A DNA stretch of 64,000 nt, taken from assembly GCA_018907035.1 (NCBI GenBank), contig JACCIC010000022.1:180001-244000 (forward strand), written 5' to 3'. This document shows, piece after piece, positions 1-12,629 of the stretch. A model generated the notes under the pieces. The model had not been told where the DNA came from. It saw nothing but the letters and a program-made list of their open reading frames with translations, and searched no databases. Source of the DNA: Sycobia sp. Sy_11. Lineage: Eukaryota > Arthropoda > Insecta > Hymenoptera > Epichrysomallidae. Each line of letters starts with the position of its first letter. Within the stretch, counting starts at the first letter, position 1. Made by a program: the position numbers and the translations under genes.

Positions 1-512
1 TTTATGAACGTTAATCATGCACGCGCGAAAAAAAATATTTCACAATATTTATAATATAATACAGAAAGAGTTCAGTTAAACAGCAATTATTGTTATATGC
101 ATACATATATACTTATACATGGGTAGTTGATATAAACGTTGACAAAGACAGAGTTTAGCATATATGTATATCAAATTCCTCAGTTGATCGATACACTGAC
201 ATTCTATATTTTCTTGAACTTTCCACGATCTTTAATACTTAGCCAAAGCATTAGTTCAAGTAAATCGGAATTCTACAATTAAGCTCGTAGTTTGCTTCCG
301 AAGCAACCTTTTAAGAAAGTAAGATCAATTTTTGAGACAGAAAAACAGGGGATTTTAATCTCTGTCTTTAAGAGAACGAAGTACATGCAACGCTTCGGTA
401 AACAAGTCATCGTTGCGTGGCTGAAATGGGGCGGGAGTTAAATGTGGGAATGACGGAAATAGAGCAATAAACGCTTAACATCTGGGCTAAAATCGGGAAT
501 TTCGTCATGACG

Positions 513-549
<37 letters not shown>

Positions 550-2779
550 GAAGATAATTAGTACGCGTTCGATCAGACATGACTCGCCGAAACTGAAGAG
601 AGCCAGCTCAATTATAAATTTACTCCCGGTAATATTGTAAACGAATTTTAGTTGCCACGATATCGGAAATTTACGCGGCGAAATGAGGTTTGGGGGATGG
701 AATTTGTCGAATAAAAGCAGTACATTTATACAGTTAGAGTGCGGCCTGAATCGAATGGATTCAGATTTTATTGATAATCATGTTATGTTTTGCGAATTGC
801 CGATTTCACAGAAATTTGAGCTATTTTGAAAAGGCATGGAAAGCTATATTCGTAATATATCTTTTTACAACGATTATCATTAAATCGTAGAATTTTGATT
901 TAGCTTGAATGCTCGTGTAATTGACTATAACAATGAACAGACGTTTATAATGAGATCCGCGTTATTGTGAACAGCATTTAAACATAACAAGCATCCTGAA
1001 AAAAACACAGCAGGTTCTCATTTATTTCCATCGAGAACCTCCTTTGTAAGGTGGTTGATATAAAGAGTGCCTTAATTTAATCCTGTCCCACCGGACGAAT
1101 ATAATAATCTTTTTGCATTGCCGAGTTATTTTTCAACTCGAAAATTCGTGTATTTACCGAATAATAAATATCTCGATTTACGATCGTAATCGTCGTATGC
1201 CCGCCGTCCCATTACCCTCCCTCTGTATACGACGATGTGTACTTAGCACGCCATCCCCTGAAACGGCCGATGCAAGGGGCGAGCAATGCCGTCGTCATTG
1301 TTTATCGTACCGTAAGAAACCATGCACGATATCAATGTCAATCTCCGGCCGACTATCAATATCCATGGTTTAGACGGCGCCTGGAACACGGCGTGCTCCG
1401 AATTACGTCGCGTATTCTGTCCGCGCAGAACACTGCCAGCGCAATATTATTGGCGGACAAATGAACGGCGAATTGATATCGTTGAATGGCGTCGTAAGGA
1501 TTGAAAATGGCTCGTGCGTATCAATAAAGGATTTGGCGCAATTCGAGCGGCGTCTTTAACGATCGTTTCAAGGCCCCACGAACGAAAGTGAAGCGACGAA
1601 TACAGTAAGATTAGGGTGTATTTTGAAGCGGTCATCGGACGAAGAAATCTGGGCTCCGCGAGGCGCAGTGACGAAATTGACACTCGCGCTGGGAGTTTTG
1701 AAGTTAGATGTTTTTTTAGCTACAGTAACGAGTGTCGCGCCGATATTTCCCTCTACCGATATCTGCGTCGATGTCAAGAGTATCGAGGGGACGAGGCCTC
1801 GAGTGCTCGGAGCAAGGAGTGCAACGCGGATAACTGCGCGAAGTAGCTCGGCGGGATCGCTACATCTCGAAGCCAGCTTTATGCGTATTATAAAGTAATG
1901 TTTCCGCGGGCAGAAAGAGGAGCTTGGGTTATCGGCTTAGTTTACGATCCTGAAGCATCGAAATAGAAAATTTACGAGAAACTTTATGTACACGGTGAAT
2001 CCAACACTCTTCGCTTTTATATAAATATACGTTTCGTTTTTTTTTTTTTTTTAAATTAGGTATTTTTAGTTTTTCGCGGAGAGCATCAAACTTTTGAAGA
2101 AGTATCTTGTAAGCGATCCAACTGAAGGAAAAATGAATACCGAATTCTGCAAAATAGATTTTTGCGTAATTCGTAACCTTTACATTATTCTGTCGCTGAA
2201 AACGAAAAATTTTTTTTCTGTTATACATTGGCAGGATGCCTAAATATTATCAACTTTCGAGCAAAAATTGCGAATGATAGAATGATTAATCATGACAATA
2301 AATCAAATTAAATCGAGTAAATTAATTGTAAATTGAGATCCGGTGTTTTACTGTTCTCTCGCTCGGATCCTAAAACACGTTTCATCTATAAGAGGTTGCT
2401 TCAGACCCACTTCGTTAAAAAAAAAAGCTACCTTTCATTATTTAGTATTTATTGTTGACCCTTCTTCGTTACTGATAAAGTATCAAGTCTCGGAAAATGC
2501 GATAATCTAGAGCGAAAAAAGAAGCAAAGCGAGCGTAAATGTAACTCGATGAAGAAAAGCTTAAAAAAAATTTAAATTAACGTCCTCATAAAGTACGAGC
2601 TGGGTGAGACGTGGCAGGGACGAAAAGGCAGAGGAGGCGAACAACACAATAGGCTGCTGACCGCGCAAGCTGGGCGTCCCCGTGGGCCGATATATAATGT
2701 AGTTTAAGGTGACGAGCGAACAAATAGTTCCCCATTATCTGTAACTATCTACATCGAATATCCCCCGATTATTATTTCC

Positions 2780-2780
<1 letters not shown>
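1..2780. other. Non-coding, intron-like DNA
   Basis: AT-rich at both ends, more GC-balanced and CpG-rich at about 1080-1900. Short frames in the CpG-rich part overlap on both strands and none shows recognisable protein. No splice-flanked exon was recognised. Confidence 0.6.
515..546. repeat. (TA)16 microsatellite
   Basis: Perfect TA dinucleotide run in AT-rich intronic-type DNA. Confidence 0.97.
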
Positions 2781-2812
<32 letters not shown>

Positions 2813-2829
2813 GGAGTCTATGACCCGTA

Positions 2830-2896
<67 letters not shown>
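2781..2896. repeat. Compound (TC)15 ... (TA)n microsatellite
   Basis: A perfect TC run (2781-2810) is followed by 20 bp of unique DNA and a TA run (2830-2896) with one interruption near 2845. Confidence 0.97.
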
Positions 2897-2899
<3 letters not shown>

Positions 2900-3100
2900 C
2901 GGGTATATTATATACAAGTATATTATTCTCCACTCACAAATCGACTCGAGGAAGAAAAGTCAGTGCAGACACTGACGTATTTCTTGACCCACCCCTTGCT
3001 CGCCCGACCCATTCGCCACCGACCCAAGTTAAACATTAATGCGCGTCGTAGGTACGTCGTGGATGGATGGGCCACGGGCAAAATGAAGCCCCGGCGAGAC

Positions 3101-3159
3101 CTTTTTTCTTTTTTTTTCTTTCTTTTTCTTTCTTTCTTTTTCTTTCTTTCTTTTTTTTT
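3101..3159. repeat. T/C-rich tract
   Basis: Poly-T broken by single C residues in a TTTC-like rhythm. It gives lysine/phenylalanine-rich false ORFs on the two strands. Confidence 0.95.
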
Positions 3160-3404
3160 AAATTTTTCAAAAGAAACTCGAAAATGGCTCTGCGACGCGG
3201 AAACTCGCATTTACGCGCGGTCTCCGGGTGTAAAGTAATGCAGCGTTCGCTCTTTCTCGGCTTGCTCATCTGTTACTTCTCGAAAAATGAAGATAGAAAA
3301 GGAAGAGCGGAGAAAAAATGGAATTTCACTCCCGCGCGAGGCGATTTTTCACCGCGTTTTAGTTTAAAACTGCATACATGGATTACGTTATCTACATATG
3401 TATA

Positions 3405-3538
3405 TTATTCTCATATATACGATTAATTATTACATTATTACATTATTACAAATCTTATTCTCATATATACGATTAATTATTACATTATTACATTATTACA
3501 AATCTTATTCTCATATATACGATTAATTATTACATTAT
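3405..3538. repeat. 50-bp tandem repeat, about 2.7 copies
   Basis: The unit beginning TCATATATACGATTAATTAT recurs at 3411, 3461 and 3511 with essentially no differences. The third copy is cut short at 3538. Each unit contains a smaller three-fold TTACATTA reiteration. The near identity suggests recent expansion by slippage or unequal exchange. There is no spacer diversity, so it is not CRISPR-like. Confidence 0.92.
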
Positions 3539-5650
3539 CTTGTGTAAATTAAGCTATTGGCTTATTTTTAATAATTTTAGGTACAATTTATACCTAACAA
3601 TTCATCTTAAATAATACTTAACTTTTCATGTATCGTTTGATGTATACGAAAAACTACGTAGGATATATTTCAAAATAACGAGTGTTCGCACGTTTTGGTA
3701 AAATTTTTCGAGTATTAGATTCCTTAATTTTCCATTGCATATATTATTTTAGTTACTAAATTGTGATTTACATCAAGGACGTATTGAACAAATTACGTAA
3801 TAAAAATATTTTTTGCATGAAAAAAAAATCAATTAATCATTAACTTTTCGATTACTTTGGATCGATACAAACTTTATATGAAATTATTTTCAAATATAAT
3901 AAACAGTTTCAAAAAAATAAATATAATAATTTTAAATAATTCAAATTGATATAGGATTTGCATCATTTAGCCAATCATATCTAGAGCCCAACTCTAGATG
4001 TTATTTGGAAAAACGAAGAAAATTTTTAGCTTTCTGTTTTTGCAATTATCCAAAAAAACTATATTAAAGATAGTATTAGATTTACCAGCAGAAAATTACC
4101 ATCTTGGATTATATTTATTATATTTTATTATATTTTGTACTTGGCTTATATTATTTTACATTGACTATACAGGATTGTTAGACTAGAGTTTTATTGCGAC
4201 ATGAAAACTGCCAAGCAATCGATAGATTACTATATTTATCTATTAATTTAGATTATTATTGCTATTATTAAAATTAATAATAGTAATCACTTAGATTTAT
4301 ATAAATTTAAATAAACTAGCATCGTTATGTTACATCAACAATTTGACCAAGAAAATATTTTAAAGACTTGATTGAATTCATTTTTCCAAGTGCTACTTTT
4401 AAAATAAGCCGCAAAGTTTCGCGATGTAGCTGTCATTTGTTAATTAACCGATAAATACTTGATAAAAATTAGCAATACTTCCCCTCGTTTCCACGATGAA
4501 TTAGCTATTTTTACTCTAATCACTGATTTGGACGGCACTCGTTATACTTGAACTCCTTCCTTTATATCTCCAATAATTTAATTTCACCCTTTTATAATTT
4601 TTTAATTCCGTCCTCGTTCATTTCGCCCTGAATTATCGATCCTCTATAAATAAGACTATCCTAAATTTGCATTCGCTCCTCATTTCTATTTGATCTACGG
4701 TGGCGCGGAGTTAAACGTGCATTAGAAGCTTTACGCAAGATTTTCACTTTTCCGTAATATTTACAAGCAGCTAACGACTACAAAACTATTTCTAACAGAC
4801 GCCCTCACGTCAAAGTATAATAAGCATTCTTATGGTACCATATACCATTCAAAATCATTCTTATTTTTATCAGGTTTAGTTGCCTTTAGTGGCTCTATCA
4901 AAAATACAGTTTGGATTTCTAGTTACAAAAGTCCTGTAGAAATCCATAATGGAATTCAGAAAGAAACCATCGGAAATAATATGCATTTTCATAAATATCA
5001 ATTCATAAATATTATTTTAATAGAAATACAGAACAATCGATGGAAAAATCTTAAAAACCCCATATAAAATTCAAGCGATATCTATTTTATTTTTGAAATA
5101 AAATAATTAGGTACATATCCATTGAAGTCCATGTAATATCCATTATGTTTTATATCGATTTCATACGAATTTTGTATCTACAAATCTAGAAGTTTGTCGT
5201 TAAGATTTTAAAACTTTGTTAATGCTATGCGATAAAAATGGATTTTGTACATGTTTACCCGGCCATCGACTTACATTTATAATTGCAAATTTCAGCATAA
5301 GCATACACATTTCTTTTTAGTTATTTCGAAAAACTAAAAATACTTATGTCGACTGTATTTTAGTGAACTATCAACTGTTTGACATAATTTTTTTTTTGAT
5401 ACAATATTATTGGTTTAGAAAAATAACGGGAAATCAAGTTCGTAAAGCTACGTACGATACGTGCACACGCTTGGGAAATATATCTATATCCTCGATATTG
5501 GGATGCATATCGTAATCAGTGATTAATCGACGACAGTTGTCGGGCATATCTTTCTTATATAAAAATGGCCTATTCTCATACGGTTTACGATATCGTATAA
5601 ATTTACGATTTATTTATCGGATCTATAAAATTCGCTACTGATCCGACTTG
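3539..5650. other. AT-rich non-coding DNA
   Basis: No ORF of interest, RNA gene or simple repeat. One imperfect hairpin of AT triplets lies at about 4252-4289 (ATTATTGCTATTATTA against TAATAATAGTAAT). Confidence 0.6.
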
Positions 5651-6088
5651 GGAAGAGAGGAATGGGGGAGGGGGGGCCGACGGTAAAAATGCTTTCGCAC
5701 GCGCCGCGTACCACCAAAAGCAAAACGAGAACGTGCCGCGCAAGTTCAGCGCCATCGCCCCGTGCCAAACGATACACCTTCGATTTTTTTTCCGCAGCTC
5801 TTCGGACAGTTTTTTCTTTTTACTTTTTCGTTCGCACCGCGTTCATTCCGCTTTTGTTTGATAAAAGTACGCAAAAAAAAAATAACAACAACAACACCAA
5901 CAGCCTCTGCAGCGCACAAAATGTATACATACATCTATGAAATTTATGGTTTCATCAAATTGATTGCTCGTGAGGAGAGGAAAAGAGACAGAGAGCGAGA
6001 GAATGACAGAATGCGAGACACAGAGCGAGAAGCGATTTTACAGCAGCAAAAAGAGAATGATGCATGTACACGAATGATGCATGTGTGC

Positions 6089-6139
6089 TGCGCGCGCGCG
6101 CGTGTGTGTGTGCGTGTGTGCGTGTGCATGTGCATGTGT
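6089..6139. repeat. (CG)n(TG)n alternating purine-pyrimidine tract
   Basis: Fifty-one bases alternate pyrimidine and purine without a break: CG repeats, then TG repeats with CG and CA steps. Such tracts favour Z-DNA under supercoiling. A GA-rich segment (about 5974-6030) lies upstream. Confidence 0.95.
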
Positions 6140-7586
6140 TTATATATGTATGCTTGACCAAACGACACGGATATTATACGTACCAGAAAGTTTTGACGAC
6201 GAAAATTTCGAGCTGCCTTTCACTTTCCCTTTTCATCTCATTATTTATACGGAGATAAATTTTATGCCACTTTCGTATCGACTGTATACGTATTAGAAAA
6301 TAATTTGAATCACTTGTTAAAATTTCATGGATTGATACGATTGTATCTGCATTTTGCATTGAATTTCGGCCAATTTATATCATATGATGGTTGTTACATG
6401 AATAAAATTGAATTTTGTTTTATATAGTAATTAAGTATAGAATATTAAGAATTTCTGCCAAAAACTTCCAACTTCTATAGTTGCTTCTACAGAAAAATCT
6501 TAAGAAATGCCAAATACTTTTTTATCCTACTTCTTGGGATCACATATGCATCTGAGTGTTGAAATTCGTATAATAAACTTATCGCTTATAGTAAACTCGT
6601 CTGATTTATAACAGAATGATTGGGAAGAGACAAAAGAGACGTGATAATTTCACGCAAATTTTCGAATTATAAGATTGAATAAGAAAAAGTAAAGGTTTTC
6701 TGGTCGACTGAAGTAGCCCAGCTCTTAGAACAGCTTTTCCGATTCTTATTCAGAATATGTAATTTTATGTTAATTTAACGTTCTATTGCTACTCTTGCCC
6801 TTTATTGGCAATAAATATCGTTAATTTGAAATTCAGATAAGTTTCCATTCTCCTTTGTATTCCCTTCGATTGTTCCATAATTCCCCTAGAACATTTGATT
6901 ATAATTATAGCTCGATCTTTAACAATCGAAACAAGTCCTGTTAAGACCTCAGTTCTGAGTATAATTCCGTTTCTTTTGTCGAATAGAATTTCAAAATATA
7001 GACCACATTTTACGTATATCTATTTTTCTCGTTCCAATATAATTTTCTTTACGTTATTTTCGAACGCGATATTGGAATTTGAAGCACAAAACTGTTTGCT
7101 CAGCTTCACGTGGTTGCGCATTATCACGCGATATAGTTTTATTCTACTAGTACACGTGCTCCTACTTATTATTTCGATAAATAATCATTACGTCCGTAAA
7201 TTTGAATTTTCGGCTAAATTTTTTATGCAGAAAAAGAAATTAATTAAAAAAACTTCATGTGCGGATGCAGAAACAAATATTCGATTTTCGGCTTCACCCA
7301 CTCACACGTAGTTCCTAAGTTACACCTGCGATCTAGATTCCGAGAAATTTGTTATTACTCCGCCGGCGACGTGTCGAAAAGTTGCGAACTCAACGTGTCG
7401 AGAAACGTAACTTTTTTAAAAAGCACGCGGTAATAAAAGAAAAAAGCAACGACAATCCCAGTAATTGGCTTGTAGGCATGTCTGGGGAAAATGGATGGGA
7501 TGTTGGGGCAGGGGACGGGAGGGGATCGATGCGAATTCAGCCATTCGGGCGGGCACATCGCGGTCCGCACCGCCGACAATATTATA

Positions 7587-7676
<90 letters not shown>
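7587..7676. repeat. Compound (TATC)n(TA)n microsatellite
   Basis: A TATC tetranucleotide run to about 7628 passes directly into a perfect TA run. A further TA run lies at 7785-7807 and a CT run at 7951-8000. Confidence 0.97.
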
Positions 7677-7679
<3 letters not shown>

Positions 7680-7950
7680 GACGGCCGAAACGAAGTCGTC
7701 GACGCGAGGTTGAACGAACTCCTCCCACCGCTCCCCCTACAGGGTTTTAAAGGACGACTGAATCGTTGCACGGAAGTCAGGAGAATATATATATATATAT
7801 ATATATAGCGTAACTGCCCAAGTTATGTGAGCTTCGCGTGACCGCGTTGTCGCTGCCGCCACCCGCGCGTATACCACTGTATGCAGGCAGATGGTCCGAC
7901 GACCGCCTCGACAGCGGTTCGCACGCAAATGCTCGTTTATTAGCGTAGTC

Positions 7951-7951
7951 G

Positions 7952-7998
<47 letters not shown>

Positions 7999-8000
7999 CT
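7951..8000. repeat. (CT)n microsatellite
   Basis: CT run grading into CTTT and other pyrimidine-rich DNA up to about 8100. Confidence 0.95.
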
Positions 8001-8474
8001 TCAATCTGATAGCACTATTTCTATTTCTCCAGTCTCTCTTTTTCCCTTACTCTCTTTACCCGTCTTTACCTCTACCCGCATTCTCTTCTTTTCACTCGTT
8101 TTTAGAAAGGCGAATGGAAACGAATTCGTTCTGCTATTGCGCAGGCCCGTGTCAGGCGCATAACCATCGTCCAGGGCAACCCATAAGTCTCGTTAACAGT
8201 GTCGATGGCATATATTGGAAACGTATGATTCTGTATTAACCGTAAGCATTATTGTCTCTATGAAATATCGACCAATAAGTCCGTGCCCCGATATTTGGAT
8301 GGGATTGGCAATAAAATATTCATACGATTTTTGGAAAGCGCTGTGCTTCAACGACAGGCATCGACATTTCAGAGGAATCGAACGTTCGGTTCAGAAGTTA
8401 TTTTTGCAATGAAGTAGTTGATATATACAAAATAAAATTAGATTTTCACATTTTCATTCAATAATAATTCATTG

Positions 8475-8476
<2 letters not shown>

Positions 8477-8518
<42 letters not shown>

Positions 8519-8526
8519 TATGTATC

Positions 8527-8576
<50 letters not shown>
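8477..8576. repeat. Compound (TA)n ... (CA)n microsatellite
   Basis: TA run 8477-8515, then 15 bp, then a perfect CA run 8531-8576. Confidence 0.97.
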
Positions 8577-8580
<4 letters not shown>

Positions 8581-9323
8581 GAAATTCCAATTCATTTTCG
8601 AATCAATTTATAGATTCGAGTATTGTTCAACAAAGATAATGATTTGACAAGTTCAATTTCGACTCTAAAACATTAATATTCCTAAAAGATTTTGTGTCAA
8701 TTATAAATTCAAGTTGCTCGAAATAATACAAGAATGGAAAATATATGCAAGTATTGTATTCACTGCGTTACACAAACATTGGACAAAGAGAAAGTTTTGT
8801 TAAAAGTGGATGCTGCGGATCCTGTGACAAATAAGTCATAAAACAACAATGCTACGACGATTCCAATGTCTCTTAGAATTTATATAAATGCAACGAATAG
8901 AATTTATTACATTCAACTGCACCAATAAATGGAACATGGATTTCAGACTAAATGGTATAGTTAGTTAAGTTGAACAGAAGTTGATCAAAGATCTCCAAGA
9001 CGATCAGAACATCAGTGGGTAAGACTTTAACTTTCATATTTTGAGTTATGCGTTGAATTTTGGTTATTGTTTAACTTTAGAAAGGCAAAACGAAGGATAC
9101 TGAGCACCACGTCGGATTTTGAATCGTCAAACAGAAAAAGTACAGAAAAGAAGAACGGTGTCAAATTGCCAATGAAGATAGTTCTATTTCACCAGACTAA
9201 TTAGCTTTTTCTCGCCCACCATACTCTCTAAATCTGGTCACGAAATGACTATAATGTTATTGATCTGAAAAGAATACTCCGGAGAACTAAGTTTGAAAAT
9301 GGAACAGTGATTGTCTACGCTTT

Positions 9324-9364
9324 CATCATTATTATTATCATCATTATTATTATTATCATTATTA

Positions 9365-9459
<95 letters not shown>

Positions 9460-9460
9460 T
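9324..9460. repeat. Imperfect (ATT/ATC)n trinucleotide repeat
   Basis: About 137 bp of ATT units interspersed with ATC in the first half and pure ATT in the second. It yields poly-Asn, poly-Ile and poly-Leu false frames. Confidence 0.97.
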
Positions 9461-12270
9461 TCTGAAAAGAAAAAGCAAAAACCCATCCACAAACAAATAT
9501 AGAAATTTGGGTTTTATCAAAACGGCCTGGAACTGATTCTGAGATATTTAACTGCGGACCCGAATTTACAATTTTTTCCCCACGGGAAACGTAAAGCACA
9601 TAATTTACAAAAGCGATTCACTCGATGAGAGCGTAGCTGATGCTGGTTAAGGTAACATATGCCCAGGAGAGAAAAACTCACTTTATCATCGAATACACGA
9701 GATTGAAATATTCGATTTTTACGCGCGACGTAAAAACAAACATTAACGCACCAATTCGGCAAAGTGGACGATAATGCAGCGTCTGCGCGAGCTGCTCTCG
9801 CGACCTACATTCCCTACTTTACCACCTCGCTGCGTAATCTACTATTAACGAAAACTCGGGCCGAGGGAAGTGTGGATTTTCGGCAAGGATAAACAAAGGA
9901 CGCAAGCGTCTTGTCGCGGCTGCCCGTGCCCACGCGTTACATGTGTTATTCTTGCCGACGCCGGGGGAAAATATCGCCCGCTTAGCTACGCACATATAAG
10001 CATAATTCGAGGACCTCGAGCTCTGCGGCCGCGTTCCGCGCCTCCCGCGGAAACGACGGGGGATTACCATCGGCAATGCGCTTTCGCAGACGAACGCGTC
10101 GGTTGCGACGAAAGCGCTATAAGCCATCGCGCCTGCCGCCCGTCTCTCCTCCCTCCCGCTCTCTCGTACCTCTCGGCAACCCGCAACGAGTCCGGGGGAA
10201 AATAGACGCTGGCGGGGGACGATGATCCAGCGGCATTATAGTTTCCGAATCTAATGCTAGTTGGAGGAGTCGCGGGAGCGGGGAGAGCTTTGCATTGCTA
10301 AGTATGACGAATTTGCCGGATTCTATTCTCGTTTCCACTCCTCATTATGATTGTAAAGGTAGGGTGAGAAAGGGAGCCGCGCGTTTATTGCGCGTGTCTG
10401 GAGGAATAGGAGACGGGAAAATATCAAAGCAGGGACAAATGGATGACTCGAAAACACTGTGAGAAAGTGAGAAATGCGGATTTTATCTGAATCGCGAACG
10501 TTACATGGACCTATGAGCACGTTGTAATTCGTTATTGTGCTTTGCTTTCTTAAGTGACCGAAACAATTCTCAGACTGAGCTCGTTGCTATTGAATTCGTC
10601 TCTACGAGTTCGTGTTAAACGTCCAAGGTATAATTACTCACTACGACGTACTGCTGTATCGAATCTTGAAACGATCGGCAAAGGAAATTAACCGAATCAC
10701 AGTAACTTATTGAAAGTGTTTTTCAAGCCACCCCCTCTCCCACGCTCTTTCGAGCAGTTTCGGTTTCCCCACCGCCAGCAATATGATAATAATATTCTAA
10801 CCAAACAAACAGCGGGAAGCCAATTCCGATCGGATCTTGCTTTTCAGAATTTTGATTATAAATGTGCTTAGGCGACAACGAGTTGGTAAACAGAAATATA
10901 CTCTGCTAGAATTAAGGCTGTAATTAATTTCGAACATAAACCTGTCTTTACGATTCTGATTTTTAGAATGTAATTAAGAAAAAGTTACTTTTCTATATGC
11001 ATGTTTATTTTTAATTATAAACTTAATTAACTGTGCGGTAATTAATATTGAGAAAACTCCTATATATCATAACGTTAAATATGAAATTAATTTTTAACTT
11101 TTTTCAAGCATCAGAGACGCGCCAAGCTAAAGGATCGTAACTTATTTTTTTCTTTTGTAAGCCCTTAAACGTATATCAAATGAATATTTTATATTCATCG
11201 TCATAAAAAATTCACGTAAAAGAGCCGTAACGAAAATTCTTAGTCTACTTTTCAAACATAAATGCAAGCATAAAAGGTTCATTTTCCAATGTTCGTTGGT
11301 ATAGAAAATCTTAAAACTCGACGGGAAATAATGCATCGGATGTCGACGCACCGAAGGGGGTGGGGCGGAGGGAGAAAAAAAACGAAGAAGTGCTCCGTAT
11401 AATGGACTCGCGCCATGAATTTCAATATAGAAAGTTCGCGGGCGAATCGAGCAGAGGTGCGGTAACGAGTAAAAACTAGAAGAAAAAAATGCGATTCGAC
11501 CGCAACGTCCAAGTATTCGCGTGGCAGCTGAGGCTAAAAAGACTCCTCTCCACCCTCCTCCCCCACGCCAATCCCGTCCATCCGCTCATAGATAAGCATT
11601 CGAGAAAACGAGGTGTACGTCGATCCTTCCCTTATACATCTGCGAGTAAGAACCCCTCCCCCGCCTCGGGAAATCTTTCTTAGCGTACAGAGTGTTGGAG
11701 GAGGAGGGGGGCGGGATCGAGGACGAAGACGGGGAAGCGAAAGGAGGACCGAGGAAAAAGACCGCAAGGCTATACAAGCGAAGAGGCGCCCGGCGCGCCC
11801 GTTATTGCAAAGAGCGGTGCGAGACGCGGTATCCGAGCGAACGCTCGGAAGCCAGGGCAAAGCGCCCGTTGCGCAAAGCCCGTGCGCTTTCGCGTGCAAG
11901 GAAAAAAAGGCGAAAAGAGGAGGGAGAACGCCGCGGGGCGAGCGAGCGCCCCTCCCCCTCGAGAGGCATTCGAGGGAAATCTGCATATCGCAAAATGGAA
12001 TCGTCGCTTCTATTCCTCCTTTTGTAGAGAGCCTTGCCTGCCAGGCGTTTGCCCGATACGCGCCTCGGAAGAGACTCGCGAAAATCCGATGCGCGGACCA
12101 CCTCGGATACGCGCACGCACGCATACGCACGCCCATACACACATATTTATAGTTACGTCGTGGCGCGATATATAAGTATATGTAATAATAAATGCGGGGA
12201 AGGACGAGAGAAAGCGGGGCGCGTCGAGAGGCTACGTGTAATAAATTTTGACATTGCCCGCCGAAATAAA
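9461..12270. other. Non-coding DNA with GC-rich islands
   Basis: GC/CpG-rich at about 9780-10330 and 11680-12120, AT-rich at about 10860-11340. The islands hold long overlapping frames on both strands, as expected where AT-rich stop codons are rare. No protein family was recognised. Confidence 0.55.
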
Positions 12271-12277
12271 TTCTGAG

Positions 12278-12296
12278 TATATATATATATATATGT

Positions 12297-12350
<54 letters not shown>
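12278..12350. repeat. Compound (TA)n(TG)n microsatellite
   Basis: TA run 12278-12324 with a TGTATG interruption, passing directly into a TG run 12325-12350. Confidence 0.97.
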
Positions 12351-12561
12351 ATAAATCTTTTGAAAAATTATCGCCCGTGCCTCGTGCCCGAGCTCGCCTC
12401 GCACTTCTGATGCCATGCCGTCGCGGTGCAGCGCTGCTCCCCGGAGACCATAACTCGCGAGCCATGTTTTAAAACGTTTATGTGCGCCCACGTAAAAGTG
12501 CTGAGAGTGCGCTTTTTATCCTGGACTTTTAATGCTTTTCAACCCCCACTACTTCACCTCC

Positions 12562-12570
12562 TTCTCTCTT

Positions 12571-12616
<46 letters not shown>

Positions 12617-12629
12617 TCGCCCTCTCTCT
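12562..12629. repeat. (CT)n-rich tract
   Basis: CT run with CGCC interruptions. A short GA run of the complementary type occurs at 12946-12964. Confidence 0.93.

Noticed and set aside
3405..3538. CRISPR-like array
   Set aside because: Contiguous tandem copies with no unique spacers, in a eukaryotic context.
11534..12142. 202-codon minus-strand frame with overlapping plus-strand frames of 179 and 111 codons
   Set aside because: Several frames on both strands are open at once because the island is GC-rich; Arg/Pro/Ser-rich composition, no motif and no splice support.
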